38,377 nt of DNA from Chitinophagaceae bacterium (GCA_947469485.1 CANIPU010000022.1:1-38377), one strand, 5' to 3'; shown: positions 26,031-35,059, numbered from the stretch's first letter. Numbers and translations: made by a program. The notes: a model not told the origin generated them from the letters alone.

Positions 26031-27374
26031 ATGCAACCATTCATTGTTATACTAGGAGCGGCAGAAAGCGGAATTGGGGCAGCATTATTAGCTATCAAAC
26101 AAGGTGCTGATGTATTTGTTTCAGAAAAAGGTGAGATAAAAGAAAAATACAAGCAGATTCTTATTGAAAAGAATATTCCATTTGAAGAAAATAATCACAA
26201 CGAAGAGAAGATACTAAAAGCAAGTGAAGTTATAAAAAGCCCTGGTATCAGTGCAAAGGTTCCGATTATTCAAAAAATCAAATCAAAAGGAATTCCTGTA
26301 ATTTCTGAAATCGAATATGGAGCACGATATACCAAGTCTCCAATCATAGCTATTACAGGAACAAATGGTAAATCCACAACCACAACATTAACACATCATA
26401 TTCTGACAAAGGCAGGATTAGATGCTGCTTTGGTTGGAAATATCGGTTACAGTTTTGCCCGTCAGGTAGCTGAAAGAGATGCTTCATTTTATGTTATGGA
26501 GATAAGCAGCTTCCAATTGGAAGATTGTTTTGAATTCCATCCCCACATTGCTATGCTTCTTAATGTAACGGAAAATCATTTGGACCGATATAATTATAAA
26601 ATGGAAGGGTATGCAGAAGCAAAGTTCCGAATTGCCCAAAATTTGGCTCCAAATGACTACTTTATCTATGGAGCGGATAGCTTCTATCTAACTTATATGT
26701 TATCCCAACAAAATATTTCTGCCAAAAAACTCCCATTCAGTCTTGAACGGAAAATTCTGGAAGGAGCCTACGCCAACAACGAAAAACTTTTCATAAACCA
26801 AAATCAAAACACCATAACCATGAACCTTAATCAACTTAGCCTTCGAGGCAAACACAATGTGTACAATTCAATGGCAGCAGGATTGGCCGCTACTTCTCTT
26901 GGATTAAAAGAAGGGGTAATTAGAGAATCAATGAGTGATTTTCATTCATTGGAACACCGCCTGGAAGAAGCAGGTCATAAAAAGGGAATTCTTTACATCA
27001 ACGATTCTAAAGCTACAAATGTTAATTCTGTTTGGTATGCTTTGGAAAGTATGGAACAACCTGTTATATGGATAGCTGGTGGAGTAGATAAAGGAAATGA
27101 TTATTCAAAAATTACTGATCTGGTTCGCGAAAAAGTAAAAGCAATTGTTTGTCTTGGAAAGGACAATCGTAAAATTCACGAGGCATTTTCCAAATCAGTT
27201 GACCTCATTGTAAATACTGAAAGCATGGAGGATGCCATTGCAGCTGCACAACATTTTGCCACTGAAGGTGATGTTGTATTGCTTTCACCGGCATGTGCAA
27301 GCTTTGATTTGTTTGAGAATTATGAAGAGAGAGGTCAGCGATTCAAGCAAGTTGTGAATTCACTTCCTGAATAA
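26031..27374 (+). CDS. murD: UDP-MurNAc-L-alanine--D-glutamate ligase MurD
   Basis: A 447-residue cytoplasmic Mur ligase adding D-glutamate. The N-terminal Rossmann domain starts VILGAAESGIGAALLA (about 5-20), with SPGIS as substrate contact. The P-loop is AITGTNGKSTTTTLTHHIL (about 106-124), followed by ALVGNIGYSF, the MEISSFQLE catalytic segment, LNVTENHLDRY, LRGKHNVYNSMAA, the DSKATNVNS loop, WIAGGVDKGNDY, and the C-terminal LSPACASFDLFENYEERGQRF. This last block is diagnostic for MurD. It lies between mraY and ftsW, the usual dcw position. Confidence 0.97.
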   Translation: MQPFIVILGAAESGIGAALLAIKQGADVFVSEKGEIKEKYKQILIEKNIPFEENNHNEEKILKASEVIKSPGISAKVPIIQKIKSKGIPVISEIEYGARYTKSPIIAITGTNGKSTTTTLTHHILTKAGLDAALVGNIGYSFARQVAERDASFYVMEISSFQLEDCFEFHPHIAMLLNVTENHLDRYNYKMEGYAEAKFRIAQNLAPNDYFIYGADSFYLTYMLSQQNISAKKLPFSLERKILEGAYANNEKLFINQNQNTITMNLNQLSLRGKHNVYNSMAAGLAATSLGLKEGVIRESMSDFHSLEHRLEEAGHKKGILYINDSKATNVNSVWYALESMEQPVIWIAGGVDKGNDYSKITDLVREKVKAIVCLGKDNRKIHEAFSKSVDLIVNTESMEDAIAAAQHFATEGDVVLLSPACASFDLFENYEERGQRFKQVVNSLPE

Positions 27375-27416
27375 CTTTAGCTTAGAACTTGTCATGAAAT
27401 TTTAAATAAATAAAAA

Positions 27417-28565
27417 ATGCAGGCAATATTCAATAGAACAAAAGGTGACCGATATATATGGTTAATCGTGATTGTGCTCACGCTTATATCCATGCTTGCT
27501 GTTTATAGCAGTACAGGATCGCTTGCATTTAAATATCAGGAAGGGAATACTGAATATTATCTGATAAAACACTTTGGGATTTTTGCGTTTGGATTGTTTT
27601 TAATGTACCTGGCTCACTTAGTAAATTATAAATATTATTCAAGAGTTTCCTTGCTTCTGATTTTTGTGACACTTCCGCTTTTGCTTTTTACACTTTTTTT
27701 CGGAGTAGAAATAAATGATGCAAGACGATGGTTGACAATTCCATTAATCAATATGTCGTTTCAAACTTCTGATTTAGCAAAGCTTGCACTCATAATGTAC
27801 ATGGCTCGGGTGCTTTCAAGAAGGCAAGAGAAGATTAAAGATTTCTGGAAAGGATTTATTCCGGTTATGATTCCACCTGTTTTAACTTGTGCTTTTATTG
27901 CTCCATCAAATCTTTCAACTGCAGCAATTTTATTCGCGACTTGTTTGCTGCTTATGTTTATTGGAAGAGTGAGTATGAAATATATTTTTATAACCCTCGG
28001 AGGCGGATTATTAGTACTCACTTTTATTATTCTAATTGCATTATACACTCCGTTCAAAGCTCGGGTTCTAACATGGGAAAGCAGAATTGAAAACTTTGCT
28101 AAGGATCCAAAGGGAAGTTATCAGGTACAACAAGCAAAAATTGCAATTGCCCAGGGTGGATTATTTGGAAAAGGCCCTGGCAATAGTACTCAGCGTAATT
28201 TTTTACCAAGCCCTTATGCCGATTTCATTTTCTCAATCATCATTGAAGAATATGGATTGTTCGGAGGCTTTATCATTCTGTTGATTTATATTTTGTTTTT
28301 ACTCCGATGTATAAAACTATTTGTCAAGTGCCCTGGTGCATTCGGTGCATTTCTCGCTGTGGGGTTAAGTTTTGCATTGGTAATTCAGGCAATGATAAAT
28401 ATGGCGGTTGTTACCAACTTGCTTCCGGTTACGGGAGTTACTCTTCCGTTAGTTAGTATGGGTGGAACATCTCTTTGGTTTACAAGTCTGGCAATTGGAA
28501 TTATTCTTAGTGTTAGTCGGTTTGTAGAACAAAATGAAAAAGGAGAAATAACTGAAGAAGCATAA
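27417..28565 (+). CDS. ftsW: Septal peptidoglycan glycosyltransferase FtsW (SEDS)
   Basis: A 382-residue polytopic SEDS-family membrane protein (about ten helices) that polymerises lipid II with FtsI. Clear features: an opening helix with MLAVYSSTGSLAF, DARRWLTIPLINMSFQTSDLAKLALIMYMA (substrate-cavity region), GSYQVQQAKIAIAQGGLFGKGPGNS, SPYADFIFSIIIEEYG containing the extracytoplasmic Asp269 that corresponds to the essential aspartate of SEDS enzymes, and VTGVTLPLVSMGGTSLW near the C-terminus. The conserved PDLGT-type motif reads PSNLST (163-168), so the Asp there is Asn165. The last nucleotide of the stop overlaps the murG ATG. Confidence 0.94.
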   Translation: MQAIFNRTKGDRYIWLIVIVLTLISMLAVYSSTGSLAFKYQEGNTEYYLIKHFGIFAFGLFLMYLAHLVNYKYYSRVSLLLIFVTLPLLLFTLFFGVEINDARRWLTIPLINMSFQTSDLAKLALIMYMARVLSRRQEKIKDFWKGFIPVMIPPVLTCAFIAPSNLSTAAILFATCLLLMFIGRVSMKYIFITLGGGLLVLTFIILIALYTPFKARVLTWESRIENFAKDPKGSYQVQQAKIAIAQGGLFGKGPGNSTQRNFLPSPYADFIFSIIIEEYGLFGGFIILLIYILFLLRCIKLFVKCPGAFGAFLAVGLSFALVIQAMINMAVVTNLLPVTGVTLPLVSMGGTSLWFTSLAIGIILSVSRFVEQNEKGEITEEA

Positions 28566-29656
28566 TGAAAGTAATCATCAGCGGTGGTGGAACTGGCGGA
28601 CATATTTTTCCTGCTGTTGCTATTGCCAATGCTATTAAAAATCGCCTTGGCGAGAAAGCAGAAATATTATTTATAGGTGCCGAAGGCAGAATGGAAATGG
28701 AAAAAGTTCCTGCTGCCGGCTACAAGATTATCGGCTTACCAATTGCAGGTTTGCAACGCAAGCTGGATTTGAAAAATTTTATTCTTCCGTTCAAAATTAT
28801 GAAAAGTTTATGGAAGGCGAGCCGGATTATTTCGTCATTCAAACCGGATGTGGTGGTTGGTGTTGGCGGTTATGCAAGTGGTCCGGTAATGTTCGCTGCA
28901 TCGTTACAAGGAATTCCGACCTTGATACAGGAACAAAATTCTTTTGCAGGTATCACCAATAAAATTCTTGGAAGAAGAGCAAAGAAAATTTGTGTGGCTT
29001 ACGATGGAATGAATCAGTTCTTCAATGAGAAAAAAATTGTACTCACCGGAAACCCGGTCAGAAAAGATGTGACGAAGCAATCCATCACAAAAGAAGAAGC
29101 TCTGAAGTTTTTTCAGTTGCTGCCAAACAAAAAAACAATTTTAGTAATTGGTGGAAGTCTTGGCGCAAGAACAATTAATGAATCCATCGCACAAAATATT
29201 TCTGCGTTCAGTTCTAATAACATTCAACTCATCTGGCAAACAGGAAAATCTTATTTCGTAAAAGGAAAAGAAGTTGTAGCTACAAATGCAGAAGTAAAAG
29301 TTTTTGATTTCATCAATCGCATGGATATGGCGTATTGTGCAGCTGATGTAGTAATCAGTCGTGCAGGTGCATTGAGTATTTCAGAGCTGTGTGTGTTGGG
29401 AAAAGCAACGGTGCTGGTTCCATCACCCAATGTATCAGAGGACCACCAAACAAAAAATGCAATGGCTTTGGTAAATAAAAATGCCGGGGTATTGGTGAAG
29501 GATGTAGAAGCTAAAGAAAAATTAGTTGTAGCCGCAATTGCAGTTTTGAATGATGAAAATAAATTGATTGACTTGAAAAAAAATATCCTGCAACTCGCAA
29601 TGCCCAATGCAGATGAATTGATTTGTGATGAGATTCTAAAACTAATCAAGAAATAA
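28565..29656 (+). CDS. murG: UDP-GlcNAc:lipid I GlcNAc transferase MurG
   Basis: A 363-residue GT-B peripheral membrane enzyme converting lipid I to lipid II on the cytoplasmic face. The N-terminal acceptor domain has the glycine loop ISGGGTGGHIFPAVAIANAI (residues 4-23), the hydrophobic membrane patch near FILPFKIMKSLW, VVGVGGYASGP and LIQEQNSFAGITNKIL. The C-terminal UDP-GlcNAc domain has TGNPVRKDV, LVIGGSLGARTINES (G loop), IWQTGKSY, and the sugar-binding RAGALSISELCVLGKATVLVP with DHQTKNAMAL. Start at ATG 28565 shares one base with the ftsW TAA. An inverted repeat covers its stop codon. Confidence 0.97.
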   Translation: MKVIISGGGTGGHIFPAVAIANAIKNRLGEKAEILFIGAEGRMEMEKVPAAGYKIIGLPIAGLQRKLDLKNFILPFKIMKSLWKASRIISSFKPDVVVGVGGYASGPVMFAASLQGIPTLIQEQNSFAGITNKILGRRAKKICVAYDGMNQFFNEKKIVLTGNPVRKDVTKQSITKEEALKFFQLLPNKKTILVIGGSLGARTINESIAQNISAFSSNNIQLIWQTGKSYFVKGKEVVATNAEVKVFDFINRMDMAYCAADVVISRAGALSISELCVLGKATVLVPSPNVSEDHQTKNAMALVNKNAGVLVKDVEAKEKLVVAAIAVLNDENKLIDLKKNILQLAMPNADELICDEILKLIKK

Positions 29657-29679
29657 AAGTGATATTGTTACTTTTATTT
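29651..29679. repeat. Inverted repeat spanning the murG stop codon
   Basis: AAATAAAAGT (29651-29660) and ACTTTTATTT (29670-29679) are perfect inverse complements with a 9-nt loop; one more G-T and one A-T pair extend the stem inward. The left arm includes the murG TAA. There is no T-run, so it is not a standard terminator; it could modulate murG/murC expression or RNA stability. Confidence 0.45.
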
Positions 29680-29698
29680 GCAGGAGCAAAATACCCGA

Positions 29699-31063
29699 AT
29701 GAAACCCCTCTCTGAAATAAAATCTATTTACTTCATCGGTATCGGTGGTATTGGTATGAGTGCGTTGGCACGGTACTTCAATAATCGCGGAGTAAAAATT
29801 TCCGGTTACGATAAAACCCCTTCGAATTTGACTGATGAATTGCGATCGGAAGGAATCAATATTCATTTCGAAGAAAATGTTTCACTTATTCCAAAAGATG
29901 TTGAATTGGTTGTTTACACACCAGCAGTTCCTAATGAACATGCTGAGTTAGTTTATTTCCGAAAAAATAATTTCGAAGTCGTTAAGCGCTCCGATTTGCT
30001 GGAGCAGGTAACAAAAGATGCATTCACAATTGCAGTGGCAGGTACACATGGCAAGACCACTACAACAAGTATGATTGCTCACTTGCTGAAATCATCAGGG
30101 TACGACTGTACAGCTTTTCTTGGGGGAATTACTGTGAACTACAATACCAATTTTCTTTCTGGAAAAAATAATGTGATTGTTGTGGAAGCAGATGAATACG
30201 ACCGCAGCTTTTTAAAACTGCATCCGGATATTTCCATCATCACTTCTGCAGATGCTGACCATCTGGATATTTACGGAACAGGAGAGGAGGTGGTAAAATC
30301 ATTTATTGATTTTGCTCATCAGTTAAAAAATGATGGAAGCTTGATAGTTAAGCATGAATTGCCTTTTAGGAATTCATTACATGAGTTAAAACAATTTTCT
30401 TATTCCACTGCAGATTATGAGGCAGACTTTACCTGCACAAATGAAGTTTTACTCAATGGAACTTTTCAGTTCGATTTAATAGCAGGAGAAAATACCATAA
30501 ACGAAATTCATCTTGGTGTTGCAGGAATGCACAATGTAGAAAATGCTGTAGCGGCTGCAGCTGTTGGTATGTTGTTGAAAATTTCTCCGCAGAAAATCCG
30601 TGAAGCACTCGAAACTTTTAAAGGTGTCAAGCGTCGGTTTGAATATATAATTCGTCGCGATGATTTTGTTTTCATCGATGATTACGCGCATCATCCGCAG
30701 GAGTTAAAAGCATTTCTGACTGCTGTACGAGAAATTTTTCCGGATAAAAAAATTACCTGTGTGTTTCAACCACACCTGTATTCACGCACAAGAGATTTCG
30801 CCGATGAATTTGCAGAATCGCTTTCATTGGCTCATGATATTTTTCTGTTACCGATATATCCTGCAAGAGAAGAACCTATAGAAGGAGTAAACTCCGAGAT
30901 GATTTGCAATAGAATGGAAGATTCTAATGTACGCGTTGTGCAAAAAGAAGATTTAATACGGGCATTGGATATCAGTAAACCTGAAGTACTGGTTACTTGT
31001 GGTGCCGGCGATATTGATATGTTATTAGAACCAATTCGGAAACATTTTTCGAAGACTGCCTAA
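29699..31063 (+). CDS. murC: UDP-MurNAc--L-alanine ligase MurC
   Basis: First Mur ligase, adding L-alanine to UDP-MurNAc. I place the start at ATG 29699 (454 residues), with AGGAG 12 nt upstream; a TTG at 29678 would add seven residues but lies within the right arm of the inverted repeat. Motifs: SIYFIGIGGIGMSALARYF (Rossmann loop, about 8-26), YTPAVP, the P-loop AVAGTHGKTTTTSMIAHLL (about 108-126), VEADEYDRSF, DADHLDIYG, GMHNVENAVAAAAVG, FKGVKRRFEYI, DDYAHHPQELKAFL and FQPHLYSRTRDF. The HHP and QPH(L/R)YSRT signatures are specific to MurC. Confidence 0.97.
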   Translation: MKPLSEIKSIYFIGIGGIGMSALARYFNNRGVKISGYDKTPSNLTDELRSEGINIHFEENVSLIPKDVELVVYTPAVPNEHAELVYFRKNNFEVVKRSDLLEQVTKDAFTIAVAGTHGKTTTTSMIAHLLKSSGYDCTAFLGGITVNYNTNFLSGKNNVIVVEADEYDRSFLKLHPDISIITSADADHLDIYGTGEEVVKSFIDFAHQLKNDGSLIVKHELPFRNSLHELKQFSYSTADYEADFTCTNEVLLNGTFQFDLIAGENTINEIHLGVAGMHNVENAVAAAAVGMLLKISPQKIREALETFKGVKRRFEYIIRRDDFVFIDDYAHHPQELKAFLTAVREIFPDKKITCVFQPHLYSRTRDFADEFAESLSLAHDIFLLPIYPAREEPIEGVNSEMICNRMEDSNVRVVQKEDLIRALDISKPEVLVTCGAGDIDMLLEPIRKHFSKTA

Positions 31064-31080
31064 AAAAATCAACTAAGTGA

Positions 31081-31116
31081 TGTATTGATGTGCAATACAA
31101 TTCCGTTATAGGAGGT
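31081..31116 (+). promoter_or_regulatory. Hairpin and AGGAGG motif upstream of ftsQ
   Basis: TGTATTG (31081-31087) and CAATACA (31093-31099) form a 7-bp stem without a T-run. Within it an ATG (31088) opens a seven-codon frame ending in TAG (31109-31111), next to AGGAGG (31110-31115 region). The ftsQ GTG follows about 18 nt later, further than usual. This could be a small leader, or chance. Confidence 0.3.
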
Positions 31117-31133
31117 ATTGTAAAAATACTTTA

Positions 31134-31988
31134 GTGCGCGTGAAAAAGAAATTTCAAAAATTAAAACCTGCTCTTCGTATTGCCGGATTTTGTTCCATAG
31201 GGGTTGCATTTCTGATTATTTCTATTGCTGCAATTAATCATCAGCAAAATGTTCCATGTTCTGAATATCGAATACACATCAATACCGAAAACGGAATTTA
31301 TTTTTTAGATGAGAATGATGTGAACCAGATTATTATGGATAATAACTACGCTGCACGAAAAGGAACCGCAAGCGGCGAAATTGATTACAACCGGTTGGAA
31401 CAAATTATTGAGAACAATCCGTTTGCCGAAAAATCTGAAATTGTTTTATCACCAACTGGAGATGTTGATGTATATGTTCAACCTCGTCTTCCGATATTGA
31501 GGATTATTAACAAAAATGGTGTTGGCTTTTACATTGATAAGCAAGGGAAGAAGCTTCCACTCTCTGATAAATTTACGGCCCGTATTCCGGTAGCAACCGG
31601 AAACATTTTTGATTCAGGAATGAATGAAGATTTTTCTGATTCAGCATTAACAAAAAAATTGTACCAATTGGCATCTTTTATAAATCAGGATTCATTTCTC
31701 AACGCTTTAACTGAACAGATATTTATCACCGACGAAAATGAATTTGAGCTGGTTCCTAAAATTGGCAATCACATTATTTTATTAGGAGATGTAAATGACT
31801 TACAGGAAAAAACTGAAAAGCTGCACTCATTTTATCGCGACGGGTTAAACCATGTGGGATGGCAGCAATACAGTTTTGTGAATTTAAAATTTAAAAACCA
31901 GGTGTATGCAACGCGCAGAGATGTTGCTGCACCTCAACCAAAAATACTTACGCAGGTTGCTGTAACTGATTCCAGCAAACTGAATTAA
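31134..31988 (+). CDS. ftsQ: Cell-division protein FtsQ
   Basis: A 284-residue bitopic division protein with a GTG start at 31134. It has a basic cytoplasmic N-terminus (MRVKKKFQKLK), one transmembrane helix (about 14-34), then a periplasmic POTRA-like domain (about 40-115) with IHINTENGIYFLDENDVNQII and NPFAEKSEIVLSPTGDVDVYVQPRLPILRI, and a beta domain (about 120-245) with FYIDKQGKKLPLSDKF. FtsQ links early and late divisome proteins and binds FtsL/FtsB. Sequence conservation is low; position between murC and ftsA and the fold pattern give the identity. The last about 20 residues are a polar tail. Confidence 0.88.
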   Translation: MRVKKKFQKLKPALRIAGFCSIGVAFLIISIAAINHQQNVPCSEYRIHINTENGIYFLDENDVNQIIMDNNYAARKGTASGEIDYNRLEQIIENNPFAEKSEIVLSPTGDVDVYVQPRLPILRIINKNGVGFYIDKQGKKLPLSDKFTARIPVATGNIFDSGMNEDFSDSALTKKLYQLASFINQDSFLNALTEQIFITDENEFELVPKIGNHIILLGDVNDLQEKTEKLHSFYRDGLNHVGWQQYSFVNLKFKNQVYATRRDVAAPQPKILTQVAVTDSSKLN

Positions 31989-32001
31989 ACCAAACTATAA
32001 A

Positions 32002-33375
32002 ATGATTGATTCACAGGAATTCATTGTAGGACTCGACATAGGAACAACCAAAATCTGTGTACTGGTCGGCAGAAAAAACGAACACGGAAAAATTGAAATC
32101 GTTGGAATCGGAAAATCTGATTCACATGGTGTTATGCGTGGTGTTGTATCAAATATTGATAAAACTGTTGATGCCATTAAAAAGGCAGTAAAGGAGGCTG
32201 AAGACAACAGTGGTGTTGAAATAAAAAATGTATATGTGGGAATTGCAGGTCAGCATATACGCAGCATGCAACATCGCGGACAATTATTGCGCAACAATGC
32301 TGAAACTGAAATTACTGTTGACGAAATAAAAAAGCTGGTGCAGGATATGCGCCGTCTTGCTGTTCCTGCAGGTGATCGGATTATTGATTCACTCCCTCAG
32401 GAATTTATCGTTGATAACGAATTAGGAATTAAAGATCCTGTTGGAATGTGTGGTGCAAAAGTTGAAGCAGACTTTCACATCATCACCGGGCAGGTAAGTG
32501 CAATTCAGAATATTCGCAAGTGCATTGAGAAAGCAGGATTGAATCTGGTTGAAATGTTTTTAGAACCACACGCTTCTTCATGTGCAGTATTAAGTGAAGA
32601 TGAAAAAGAAGCTGGTGTTGCATTAGTTGACATTGGTGGAGGCACATCTGACATTGCCATTTTTCAGGATGGAATTATTCGCCACACTTGTGTAATTCCG
32701 TTTGGCGGAAACATAATTACCGAAGATATAAAAGATGGGTGTCAGGTTATGCGCGCACATGCAGAGTTGTTGAAAGTGCGCTTTGGTTCTGCTTTAGAAC
32801 AAGAAACACAAGACAATCAGGTAGTAAGCATTCCGGGTTTGAGAGGAAGAGAGCCCCGCGAAATTTCAGTTCGCAATCTTTCACGCATCATTCAGGCTCG
32901 CATGGAAGAAATGATTGAAATGATTGATGCTGAAATTATGTCTTCAAGTTATAAGCATAAATTAATTGCAGGTATTGTGTTAACAGGTGGCGGATCATAT
33001 ATGAAACACCTGGTGCAATTGGTTCAGTTTAAAACCGGAATGGATGCTCGCATTGGTTTACCAACTGAACATCTGGCTTCAGTAAAGGTTGATCAGTTAA
33101 AGCATCCGATGTTCTCAACCGGTGTTGGATTGATTTTGAAAGGCATTGAAGATTACGAGGAAAAAGAAAGAGAGCAATCTGTTATTTCAGAAAAAAGAAA
33201 AGAAGAAATCCTTTCGCAACCATTACCACAGCCTGAGAAAATTGAAGCACCTGTATTTGAAATGGAAGAAGAGGAAGTCAAAAAACCACGCAAAAGTTTT
33301 TTTGAAGGAATAATGAAAGGATTGAAAGAAAAATTTAGCGAAGAGGTTGATGAAAATTTCGGAGGAAAAAATTAA
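32002..33375 (+). CDS. ftsA: Cell-division protein FtsA
   Basis: Actin-like ATPase of 457 residues that tethers FtsZ filaments to the membrane. Visible actin-fold nucleotide motifs: phosphate 1 EFIVGLDIGTTKICVLVGRK (about 6-25), phosphate 2 VALVDIGGGTSDIAIFQDG (about 205-223), and the adenosine motif GIVLTGGGSYMKHL (about 323-336). The 1C subdomain includes VKNVYVGIAGQHI-like sequence. The acidic Pro/Glu-rich linker (about 395-430) leads to a basic, amphipathic C-terminal helix (RKSFFEGIMKGLKEKF, about 433-448), the membrane-targeting sequence. It precedes ftsZ by 39 nt, the nearly universal ftsA-ftsZ pair. Confidence 0.97.
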   Translation: MIDSQEFIVGLDIGTTKICVLVGRKNEHGKIEIVGIGKSDSHGVMRGVVSNIDKTVDAIKKAVKEAEDNSGVEIKNVYVGIAGQHIRSMQHRGQLLRNNAETEITVDEIKKLVQDMRRLAVPAGDRIIDSLPQEFIVDNELGIKDPVGMCGAKVEADFHIITGQVSAIQNIRKCIEKAGLNLVEMFLEPHASSCAVLSEDEKEAGVALVDIGGGTSDIAIFQDGIIRHTCVIPFGGNIITEDIKDGCQVMRAHAELLKVRFGSALEQETQDNQVVSIPGLRGREPREISVRNLSRIIQARMEEMIEMIDAEIMSSSYKHKLIAGIVLTGGGSYMKHLVQLVQFKTGMDARIGLPTEHLASVKVDQLKHPMFSTGVGLILKGIEDYEEKEREQSVISEKRKEEILSQPLPQPEKIEAPVFEMEEEEVKKPRKSFFEGIMKGLKEKFSEEVDENFGGKN

Positions 33376-33414
33376 TTAATAGTTCAAATCAAAAAATAAA
33401 ATCAAACTGCTTTT

Positions 33415-34899
33415 ATGAGCATACAATTCGATGTACCAACTACAAAAACTTCTATCATCAAAGTAATTGGTGTTGGAGGCGGTGGCGGCAATGCAGTAAA
33501 TCACATGTTCCGCCAGGGAATAGTGGGAGTAAATTTTGTGGTGTGCAACACCGACCAGCAAGCACTTGATATGAGCCCTGTTCCGTTTAAAATTCAATTG
33601 GGAAATAATATTTCTCAGGGAAGAGGTGCAGGTATGAACCCCGAGGTTGGAAAACGCGCAACAATTGAAGCGCTTGATGAGGTTATGAAAGTGTTGGAAG
33701 ACAATACAAAAATGGTTTTCATCACTGCCGGAATGGGCAAAGGAACCGGTACCGGTGGCGCTCCCGTTATTGCTAAAGCAGCAAGAGAATTAGGAATTCT
33801 TACTGTTGGATTGGTAACCACACCTTTTGGTGCTGAAGGTCCCCGTCGTTTCAATCAGGCAACTGAAGGCATTAACGAATTAAAAAATTATGTCGATACC
33901 ATTTTAGTAATCAGCAACGATAAATTGCGCGAGGTATATGGCAATTTAAAATTAGGCGAAGCATTTTCTCATGCTGATAATATACTTGCCAATGCTGCAC
34001 GAAGCATTGCAGAAATCATTACTATTCCCGGATATGTAAATGTTGATTTCGAAGATGTAAATACTGTAATGCGCGACAGCGGTGTTGCCATTATGGGAAC
34101 TGCAAGTGCCGAAGGCGAAAACCGCGCTGAGTTGGCAATTGAGGCCGCATTAAATTCACCATTGTTAAACGACAACCAGATTAAAGGTGCTAAAAACATT
34201 CTCATGAATGTTACTTCCGGCGACGAAGAAGTTACGCTCGATGAAATCAGCAGCATTACCGAATACATTCAGCGCGAAGCCGGCTACGATTCAAACATCA
34301 TTTGGGGTAACTGTTACAATGCCGCTTTAGGCAACAAAATAAGTGTAACTGTAATTGCAACCGGATTCGACTCCCAAACCTTTGGCAGAAAAGAAGCTGG
34401 CCGTCAGCCCGAAAGATTTCCGTTAGAAGGAACCGCTCCTAAAGCAGCTGATACCAACATCCGCGAAATAAACCGCCCCCCTGTTCAAATGCAGCCTGCT
34501 GCCGAAGAACAGATGAACGAAATTGAGTTAACACCAAATATCACCGTAAATGTTCAGGTAGAACCGGCAATGGCATCCGCCGAAAATCTTGATGGACAAA
34601 TGCACCTCATTACCAAAGAAGCGAAGATCGAAAACACTCCTTCCGATGATAGCAGCTTGTCACACGACGAAAAAATGCGCCGCATACAAAAATTGCGCGG
34701 TCTCAGCATGAATAAAGGCGAAGCACTTTCCGAATTAGAGAAAGAGCCCGCTTACAAGCGAAGAAACCTCAATTTAAAAGATATTCCGCACAGCTCAGAA
34801 TCAAACATCAGCACATTGTACCTGAGCGAAGGAACCGATGGAAAACATGAATTGAAAAAGAACAACTCTTTTCTTCATGGTCACGATAAAGTAGATTAA
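33415..34899 (+). CDS. ftsZ: Cell-division GTPase FtsZ
   Basis: Tubulin-like GTPase that forms the Z-ring. At 494 residues it has a long C-terminal linker, as in other Bacteroidota. N-terminal GTPase: IKVIGVGGGGGNAVNHM (T1), CNTDQQAL, the T4 loop VFITAGMGKGTGTGGAPV (about 101-118), TTPFGAEGPRR, and the T7 loop region NVDFEDVNTVM with the catalytic aspartates. The linker (about 330-455) is rich in Pro, Gln and Glu. The end (about 455-494) has LNLKDIPHSSESNI and NNSFLHGHDKVD, matching the C-terminal FtsA-binding peptide style of this phylum. The T4 signature normally reads GGGTGTG; here residue 109 is Lys. It closes the operon and is followed by a terminator. Confidence 0.97.
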   Translation: MSIQFDVPTTKTSIIKVIGVGGGGGNAVNHMFRQGIVGVNFVVCNTDQQALDMSPVPFKIQLGNNISQGRGAGMNPEVGKRATIEALDEVMKVLEDNTKMVFITAGMGKGTGTGGAPVIAKAARELGILTVGLVTTPFGAEGPRRFNQATEGINELKNYVDTILVISNDKLREVYGNLKLGEAFSHADNILANAARSIAEIITIPGYVNVDFEDVNTVMRDSGVAIMGTASAEGENRAELAIEAALNSPLLNDNQIKGAKNILMNVTSGDEEVTLDEISSITEYIQREAGYDSNIIWGNCYNAALGNKISVTVIATGFDSQTFGRKEAGRQPERFPLEGTAPKAADTNIREINRPPVQMQPAAEEQMNEIELTPNITVNVQVEPAMASAENLDGQMHLITKEAKIENTPSDDSSLSHDEKMRRIQKLRGLSMNKGEALSELEKEPAYKRRNLNLKDIPHSSESNISTLYLSEGTDGKHELKKNNSFLHGHDKVD

Positions 34900-34931
34900 G
34901 CAGGCGCATAGCGCTATGCTCATCTCAAGAT

Positions 34932-34948
34932 AACCCAGTAAGTGGGTT
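34932..34948 (+). terminator. Short hairpin after ftsZ
   Basis: AACCCA (34932-34937) and TGGGTT (34943-34948) form a 6-bp stem with a GTAAG loop followed by TT only. It may assist the stronger terminator just downstream. Confidence 0.4.
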
Positions 34949-34958
34949 TTGGTTTGGT

Positions 34959-34996
34959 AAGTCCCGACATGCTGCGAAGCCTGCGGGACTTTTTTA
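34959..34996 (+). terminator. Terminator of the dcw operon
   Basis: AAGTCCCG (34959-34966) pairs perfectly with CGGGACTT (34984-34991), and the run of T continues to 34996. It lies 60 nt after the ftsZ stop. The 17-nt loop contains a nested GCTGCGAAGC segment that can also pair. Confidence 0.78.
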
Positions 34997-35059
34997 TTTC
35001 AAATACTATTTGTCTCTCATAGCAATATCACTCTGAGCTTGTCTACGAGTTGGGCAAGT

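Noticed and set aside
33615-34268. Minus-strand frames within ftsZ
   Set aside because: Low-complexity Ser/Ala/Pro translations opposite conserved FtsZ sequence.
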